This document shows, one piece after another, positions 13,984-18,915 of a stretch of 18,915 nt of DNA. Position 1 is the first letter of the stretch; each line of letters opens with the position of its first letter. Both the position numbers and the translations under genes were made by a program. Under the pieces are notes generated by a model that saw only the letters and a program-made list of their open reading frames with translations, had not been told where the DNA came from and searched no databases. The stretch is from CAYZPW01 sp964480475 (GTDB lineage Bacteria > B130-G9), in contig CAYZPW010000074.1 of the NCBI GenBank assembly GCA_964480475.1, positions 1-18,915 of the forward strand, in the 5' to 3' direction.

Positions 13984-16275
13984 ATGAAGGCTCAATTGGC
14001 ATTGTTCGTTCTGGTGATCTTCGTTTCGATCGCAGCAAGTTCTTGTGCACAGGATTACACCATAGAGAACTATCTGGATCAGAACTTCATAACATCCATT
14101 GACTATCGGGATGGCGTGCTCGCCGTGGGTACTGCGCGCGGTCTAGTCCTTGTAGAGGATGGCCAGATGAGGATGCTGACGGCAGATGACGGCCTGCCCC
14201 GCAGCTACATTCATCGGGTGGCGATCGCCGCCCCCGACACATTCTATGTGGGCCCCTATTATCCCGACATCTATCCCTATCCCAGCAATCCTCAAACCGT
14301 CTATGAGGTTAAACTCCAGGGGCAGGAGCTATTAGTACGGGACATCACCGGCGAGCGTGAGATAAGGAACTGCTATCAGGTTTTTGACACCGGCCCGGAC
14401 GGGAGCCTCTGGCTAGCGGACAGATATGGCATACACCGATACGATGGGGCTGAGTGGCGCATGTATAGCCATGAGAATTATGGCCATTCCGGCTTCGGTT
14501 CGGCATTCTTCGCTCAGGATGGCACGGCATATTTCAAGGTTCATGGCGGCGGGATCTTCAGAATCTCTGGTGAGAACATCGAGCAGTTGCCGCTGTCATT
14601 CTACTGCGGTGGGATCGCTCTTGATGCGGATGATGTGCTCTGGGCGATTGGGCAGAATGAAACGACCAAGGGGCTTTTTAGATACGACGGCGCCGAATGG
14701 CAGCTCGTATCCGATGACCCTATATGGTCAGAAGCAAGCGTTTATTTCCAGGGTGGTATGTTATTCGACCGGGCGGATCGGCTTTGGATCCTCGAGTGGG
14801 GCTGGCTGGCGCTCTATGAGGATGGTGAAGTGACCGTCTTCGATCAGGCGGATGGTCTCCCTCTTCAGCAAGCTTTCCCGAACACTTTTTTTACATCTTA
14901 TGAGGCGCTGCCGGACGGCGCAGCTCTATTTGCAACTCCTGGCGGCGGTCTTCTATCCTATGACGGAGATGGTTTTGACCGAATGTGCCTCGATAACACC
15001 TTCCAGGGCTCTAAGATAAGCGGCATTCTCCAAGACGAACTTGGAGCTGTCTGGACGCTGAATTTCACCACCCGGATGGTCAATGTCATAAGAGCGGGTA
15101 ACTGGGGCCATATTGCGGCGCCTTGGTTCGGGATCTATGATCATGGGCCCTACATGGCCACTGATATCAATGGTGATATCTGGATGACGTCGGATTCGGG
15201 CGCTGCGCGGTGGGACGGCTCGGACTTCGAGACGTTCGACATGTCCAACTCTCCGCTTGATTCATCCGGTGCGCTCGCAATTGACAGCAACGGCAAGAAG
15301 TGGTTCGTGAATCCCTTCGGGAAGCGACAGCCTGGCGAGATTGCGACGGGGGCGGTTATCAGCTTTGATGGCGCCAATTGGCAACGGTATCCATCAGATG
15401 ACTACTTCCTCTCTCATCAGCCGATTTGCGCTGCAATGGGCCCCGGAGACAAAGTCTGGTTCACGAGATACGAGCCTGAGACCCACGCTTTGCAGGGCTT
15501 CACCACCTACGACGGTGAGACCTGGGAGCACCTTGATCGGGACGACGTTCCAGTGTACAGCTATACAGTCCATTTTGACAGAAATGGCAATGCCTTGCTG
15601 TCCAGTAATGACCGTCTTTACAGATGCTACCCGAACGGATTTTGGACCCGCATTCTGGATGCTTTCGTATTTCACGCTCAATCTGACGCGGACGGGCGGC
15701 TTTACTGCGCCGCGACGGATGGCCTGTATTTCGGGGAAAGGAACAATTGGGAGAAAATCAGTAAGGAAGACGGCCTATGTCCGGGCTGGGATGCGCCTGC
15801 CTATTCGTCCAGTTACCCAACTAATGCGCTGCTGGAAGTCTTTATCGACCACGATGGCGACAAGTGGATCGGGACGGAAACGGGATTGAGTCTCTTCCAG
15901 GACGGCGGCCCGGCGACACAGAAGTTGACCTTGGCGGCCATTGTCGCGCAATCTCAGGGCGGAGCGGGGGAGACGTTGCTGCTTTCGGGCGAGTTCATCA
16001 ACACCTACACGACCATGCCGGTTAGTTTGTGGCTGGCGTGCGAATATGACGGGACGCTCTACTTCTACCCGGATTGGAGCACGACGATGCAATCCGTCGA
16101 TATCGTCCTTCCGGCGCACTCGATTGAGAGGCGACAGCTGTTCTCGTTCGACGCTGAGGCCCTCCCAGCGGGGACATATACGTTCATCGGCGGCATCAGC
16201 CTCAGAGGCGGCGCGCACCTGATGATCGGCGCCCGCGACGACAAGTATTCCTTCGCCACCTGTGTGAATGACTGA
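13984..16275 (+). CDS. Secreted regulator-type beta-propeller protein, paralog 2
   Basis: This 763-residue protein is colinear with the preceding gene. Its signal peptide is MKAQLALFVLVIFVSIAASS followed by C-AQDYTIEN; the cysteine at 21 makes a weak lipobox possible, but ordinary Sec cleavage is as likely. N-terminal blocks match paralog 1 in pattern (QNFITSIDYRDG..., ADDGLPRSYI), with many substitutions through the propeller. Recurrent units are GSLWL, DVLWA, DRLWI, GAVWT, GDIWM, GKKWF, DKVWF and GDKWI, together with YDGAEW, FDGANW and YDGETW strands. From about residue 641 the tail is nearly identical to paralog 1 at both DNA and protein level. The RBS GGAGG lies six bases before ATG 13984. 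Two close paralogs with separate but near-identical leaders suggest parallel, co-regulated variants rather than an operon. Confidence 0.8.
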   Translation: MKAQLALFVLVIFVSIAASSCAQDYTIENYLDQNFITSIDYRDGVLAVGTARGLVLVEDGQMRMLTADDGLPRSYIHRVAIAAPDTFYVGPYYPDIYPYPSNPQTVYEVKLQGQELLVRDITGEREIRNCYQVFDTGPDGSLWLADRYGIHRYDGAEWRMYSHENYGHSGFGSAFFAQDGTAYFKVHGGGIFRISGENIEQLPLSFYCGGIALDADDVLWAIGQNETTKGLFRYDGAEWQLVSDDPIWSEASVYFQGGMLFDRADRLWILEWGWLALYEDGEVTVFDQADGLPLQQAFPNTFFTSYEALPDGAALFATPGGGLLSYDGDGFDRMCLDNTFQGSKISGILQDELGAVWTLNFTTRMVNVIRAGNWGHIAAPWFGIYDHGPYMATDINGDIWMTSDSGAARWDGSDFETFDMSNSPLDSSGALAIDSNGKKWFVNPFGKRQPGEIATGAVISFDGANWQRYPSDDYFLSHQPICAAMGPGDKVWFTRYEPETHALQGFTTYDGETWEHLDRDDVPVYSYTVHFDRNGNALLSSNDRLYRCYPNGFWTRILDAFVFHAQSDADGRLYCAATDGLYFGERNNWEKISKEDGLCPGWDAPAYSSSYPTNALLEVFIDHDGDKWIGTETGLSLFQDGGPATQKLTLAAIVAQSQGGAGETLLLSGEFINTYTTMPVSLWLACEYDGTLYFYPDWSTTMQSVDIVLPAHSIERRQLFSFDAEALPAGTYTFIGGISLRGGAHLMIGARDDKYSFATCVND

Positions 16276-16291
16276 TGTAGCGCGACTGTCC

Positions 16292-16318
16292 GCAGATTAC
16301 GCAGATTACACAGATTGA
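16292..16318. repeat. Three 9-bp tandem units in the gap before the Asp-box gene
   Basis: GCAGATTAC, GCAGATTAC and ACAGATTGA follow in series. I recall this phrase (CGCAGATTACGCAGATTACA) as an interspersed repeat of many metagenomic genomes, which is unverified here. The remainder of 16276-16514 shows no supported gene; a weak TATATC at 16481 could be a -10 for the next gene. Confidence 0.6.
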
Positions 16319-16514
16319 GGATGAGTAGAGAAGCTTGCGTGCGATAACCGGGTCAGAATAAGTCAAGAGTTGTCGTAAGAGGAGTCTTCGGAGCCCGGCC
16401 TCTATCCGGCTGTTGCATCAAGCGCCTCGGCCATGCTATGATGTCGGAACATTCGTTCGGCATTAGAGATTTGGTGCATTTATATCTGAACCTTGTCCAC
16501 AGAAGGATTACACA

Positions 16515-18824
16515 ATGAATCGGCACCTTTTGACACTGATAACAATCATCTTCTGCCTCTGCCAGCTCAGCTTTGCCGGCGAGGGCTTCTGGGAGACCCA
16601 CGGCCCTTACGGCGGGGACATGCGCGAAGTGGAATTCGGAGGCGGCACACGTGGTCTCTGCTATGTGGGCGGAGAAGGCGGCCTGTTCACGTCGTTTGAC
16701 GACGGTGCTACGTGGGAGAATCGCACACCTGACCTGCCCTATGGTTCCCCCGATATGGACTGCGACCACATAAGCGCCTGCCCCGCACAGCCGGGCCTCG
16801 TTTATGCCGCGTTTGGCGATTATTATGAGTCCGAGCTCTACATATCGGAGAACGCAGGCGCAGACTGGGCGTTGCTCGAGGTTCCATCGCAATTCCACTC
16901 GCTCTTCGCGATTGCGTGCGATCCGAACGACCCCGACCGCGTCTATGTGGCCTATTCCGAGAGGCAAGGGATGGGTCGCAGCAGCGAGGGCGAGGTCTTT
17001 CGCTCATTGAGCGCCGGTAGAAGCTGGGAATTTCTCACTGCCGTTGTTGCTGAATGTATCTGCGTCGATCCGAATGACTCCGAGACGATATGGATGAGCT
17101 GCTACCCGGAAGGCCCGATGCGCAGCACCAACGGCGGAATAACGTGGGAGATTCTAAGTGATGGTCTGGCTGGTAGGCTTAACTCCGTCAGAAACATCTG
17201 CATATCGCCATCCGATTCGGATGATGTGCTGCTCTGTGCCGCCAATCTATTCAAATGGAACGCCGCGGAGTCCAGTTGGGAGCTCTTTGGGTTCGGCGCT
17301 GATGATGCGGCCTATGCGCCAACGGACCCGTCCCGGATTTATGTTTGCGACTATGACTACGTCTATTTCAGTGACGATGGCGGCGAGAGCTGGGAGATAT
17401 ATCCGGCGGCTCAGAGAGGCGCGTCCATTGCCGTATCCCATTATGACCCGGATGACATCTTATTGGCCGATCGGAGTTCCGGCGTCTGGCGCTCCGATGA
17501 TGGCTGTGAAACGCTTACATTCTCATCCGACGGTATCTCCCTACTGTCCGTGCATGACCTGGTCGCATGCGACACCGAGAGGCAAGTGCTCGTGTGTTGT
17601 GGAGATTACTTCACCAATCGGAGTCTTGACGGTGGCGCTGTCTGGACCCTCCCAATGATTTCTGAAAACATCGTCTATCCAGGTGGTTTCTGCATCGGGC
17701 AGGACCCGGCCAATCCTCACGTCCTGTACCTTGCCGACCCGTATCCGTATATGTTCTATGAGTCAGGTGACGCGGGAGAAACGTGGAATTACGTCGGGGA
17801 ACTTCCCTGGTATGCATATTACGTAAATGGCATTGCCGTGGATCCAAAGAACTCGAAGAGGATTTACTTGGCAGTAGATGGCTACTATAGCGCTGCTCAC
17901 AGGAGCGTTGACGGAGGTGTCAGCTGGGAAGCGCTGAACATATACCCTGGAGGCGAGTGGGATTATGCGGAAGGACGTTTCGTTCAGATCGACCCCCGCG
18001 ATTCGACCCGCATCTTTGTCGGAACATCCGAGGGGCTTTATCTCTCTGAGAACGATGGCGAGAGCTTCAGCAAAGTGAGGAATCTGGGCGGTTTCGTCCC
18101 TGACTTTCTCGAGTTCGAGCTTTTGGATTTGCAGACGATCTACTGCGGGCGAAATACGACGAGCGGGGCAAACAGGCCGGCGCTCTGTGTCTCGTGTGAC
18201 GGCGGTGGGACCTGGGCGCCTATCGATACGCCGGTTACAGCGGTCTGCGCGATCGCGATCAATCCTGACGATGGCGCCGAGTTCTACATTGCGGGAGATA
18301 GCAGCCTGCACCACACGATCGATTCTGGCGAGGTCTGGCTGCCGCTTGTGATGGACGGCTTCGATTGCCCTGTTTCGACTGTAATCCTCATCGATTTCGA
18401 CCACGCGGGCAACACTATCTACGCGACGGGCTATGGCGTCTTCTCGTTCTTCGACGTTGGCGCGCCGTTCGTCTCGCTTTCGGTGTCCCAGCCAGTCTAT
18501 GCGGCCGGCGATATGTTCCACCTGTCGTGCAACATCACAAATCCCGGCGCCTCGTCCAACGTGGATCTTATCGTCTGGATCGAGCTTCCAGGCGGGACGA
18601 ACGTCTATCTGCCTGGGCTGGGCCTGAATCGAGTGCCGTTCTATTCGGGCTGGCTGCCTGGCCGTCTGTCATTGAAGGACTACGCGCTGCTTGAGGCGCC
18701 GGTTGCTGCGGGGCTGCCTTTAGGCGATTACACCGTCTTTGCGGTGCTTTATGAGCAGGGGACCGACGAGCAGCTCTCGAACATCGCTGCCGAGACGTTC
18801 ACGATGGTTTCTGCAATCGAATAA
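16515..18824 (+). CDS. Secreted Asp-box (BNR/sortilin-like) propeller protein
   Basis: This is a 769-residue exported protein with a signal peptide MNRHLLTLITIIFCLCQLSFA/GEG. It has 12 Asp-box repeats (S-x-D/N-x-G-x-x-W) at about residues 60, 111, 164, 204, 286, 327, 370, 417, 464, 511, 560 and 601. Examples are SFDDGATW, STNGGITW, SDDGGESW and SVDGGVSW. Between them run 'DPNDPDRVYVA'-type strands, the layout of VPS10/sortilin-like and 'photosystem-assembly'-like ten-bladed propellers. There is no catalytic signature for a sialidase. Residues 655-769 (SVSQPVYAAGDMFHLSCNI, NPGASSNVDLIVWIELPGG, LPLGDYTVFAVLYEQG) are a C-terminal beta-sandwich, analogous to the paralogs' tails. AGAAGGA lies seven bases before ATG 16515. 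Function unknown; secretion and binding are likely. Confidence 0.85.
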   Translation: MNRHLLTLITIIFCLCQLSFAGEGFWETHGPYGGDMREVEFGGGTRGLCYVGGEGGLFTSFDDGATWENRTPDLPYGSPDMDCDHISACPAQPGLVYAAFGDYYESELYISENAGADWALLEVPSQFHSLFAIACDPNDPDRVYVAYSERQGMGRSSEGEVFRSLSAGRSWEFLTAVVAECICVDPNDSETIWMSCYPEGPMRSTNGGITWEILSDGLAGRLNSVRNICISPSDSDDVLLCAANLFKWNAAESSWELFGFGADDAAYAPTDPSRIYVCDYDYVYFSDDGGESWEIYPAAQRGASIAVSHYDPDDILLADRSSGVWRSDDGCETLTFSSDGISLLSVHDLVACDTERQVLVCCGDYFTNRSLDGGAVWTLPMISENIVYPGGFCIGQDPANPHVLYLADPYPYMFYESGDAGETWNYVGELPWYAYYVNGIAVDPKNSKRIYLAVDGYYSAAHRSVDGGVSWEALNIYPGGEWDYAEGRFVQIDPRDSTRIFVGTSEGLYLSENDGESFSKVRNLGGFVPDFLEFELLDLQTIYCGRNTTSGANRPALCVSCDGGGTWAPIDTPVTAVCAIAINPDDGAEFYIAGDSSLHHTIDSGEVWLPLVMDGFDCPVSTVILIDFDHAGNTIYATGYGVFSFFDVGAPFVSLSVSQPVYAAGDMFHLSCNITNPGASSNVDLIVWIELPGGTNVYLPGLGLNRVPFYSGWLPGRLSLKDYALLEAPVAAGLPLGDYTVFAVLYEQGTDEQLSNIAAETFTMVSAIE

Positions 18825-18852
18825 CTGAGCAGTAGATAGGAGGTTCACACTT

Positions 18853-18915
18853 ATGGTTCGTTTGATTCTGACTTTTGCAGTGGTTCTTATGTGCGCCTGC
18901 GCGTTCGCTGGCGAG
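18853..18915 (+). CDS. Start of a further exported protein, 3' end outside the window
   Basis: Only 21 codons are visible: MVRLILTFAVVLMCACAFAG then E, a Sec signal peptide. AGGAGG (18838-18843) stands nine bases upstream, and the gene begins 28 bases after the preceding stop, so the two are probably co-transcribed. The end of the signal peptide (FAGE) equals that of the Asp-box protein (SFAGE), hinting at another paralog; the mature sequence is not in view. Confidence 0.75.
   Translation, partial: MVRLILTFAVVLMCACAFAGE

Noticed and set aside
16353..16967. Minus-strand open frame of 204 codons before the Asp-box gene
   Set aside because: It overlaps the signal peptide and first repeats of the plus-strand gene and has no RBS or recognisable domain.
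17763..18521. Minus-strand open frame of 252 codons
   Set aside because: It is Arg/Asp/Ile-rich shadow sequence opposite the Asp-box protein, whose repeats prove the plus-strand frame.

Overview
The window reads as a chromosome segment from an uncultured, diderm (Gram-negative type) bacterium of moderately high GC. The evidence is a lipoprotein signal on one enzyme, several Sec signal peptides on very large secreted beta-propeller proteins, housekeeping genes (ruvB, queH), and a scatter of short palindromic and tandem repeats in intergenic gaps and even inside coding tails. I cannot name the phylum. The style (Asp-box and regulator-propeller secreted proteins, a four-helix-bundle suffix protein, REP-like hairpins) is what I recall from candidate phyla in metagenome assemblies.

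Region 1 (1-2.6 kb) looks like a small foreign or defence-type patch. It holds an AT-richer DUF4238-like gene that runs off the left edge, a truncated thermonuclease-like fragment, and on the minus strand a DNA methyltransferase fused to a restriction-endonuclease-like domain. Region 2 (2.6-6.7 kb, minus strand) carries a GalE-type NAD-dependent sugar epimerase, a Schlafen/AlbA_2 plus HATPase-like regulator that probably starts at a TTG codon, and two overlapping paralogous membrane proteins. Region 3 (6.7-7.3 kb) is non-coding and rich in inverted repeats; it leads into a good promoter for a lipoprotein form of protein-L-isoaspartate methyltransferase. Region 4 (8.1-11.1 kb, minus strand) has a broken Ig-like domain gene, queH and ruvB in an apparent operon, and a four-helix-bundle protein with a repeat-derived linker.

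Region 5 (11.3 kb to the right edge, plus strand) is the most distinctive part: an array of secreted propeller proteins. Two tandem paralogs of about 760 residues have diverged propeller heads but nearly identical C-terminal tail domains, and nearly identical promoter/leader segments (34 of 37 bases). They are followed by a 769-residue, 12-Asp-box protein with a comparable C-terminal beta domain, and by the first 21 codons of another exported protein. My working idea is a family of secreted or surface-displayed proteins with variable heads, a conserved tail and a shared promoter. Its function is unknown.
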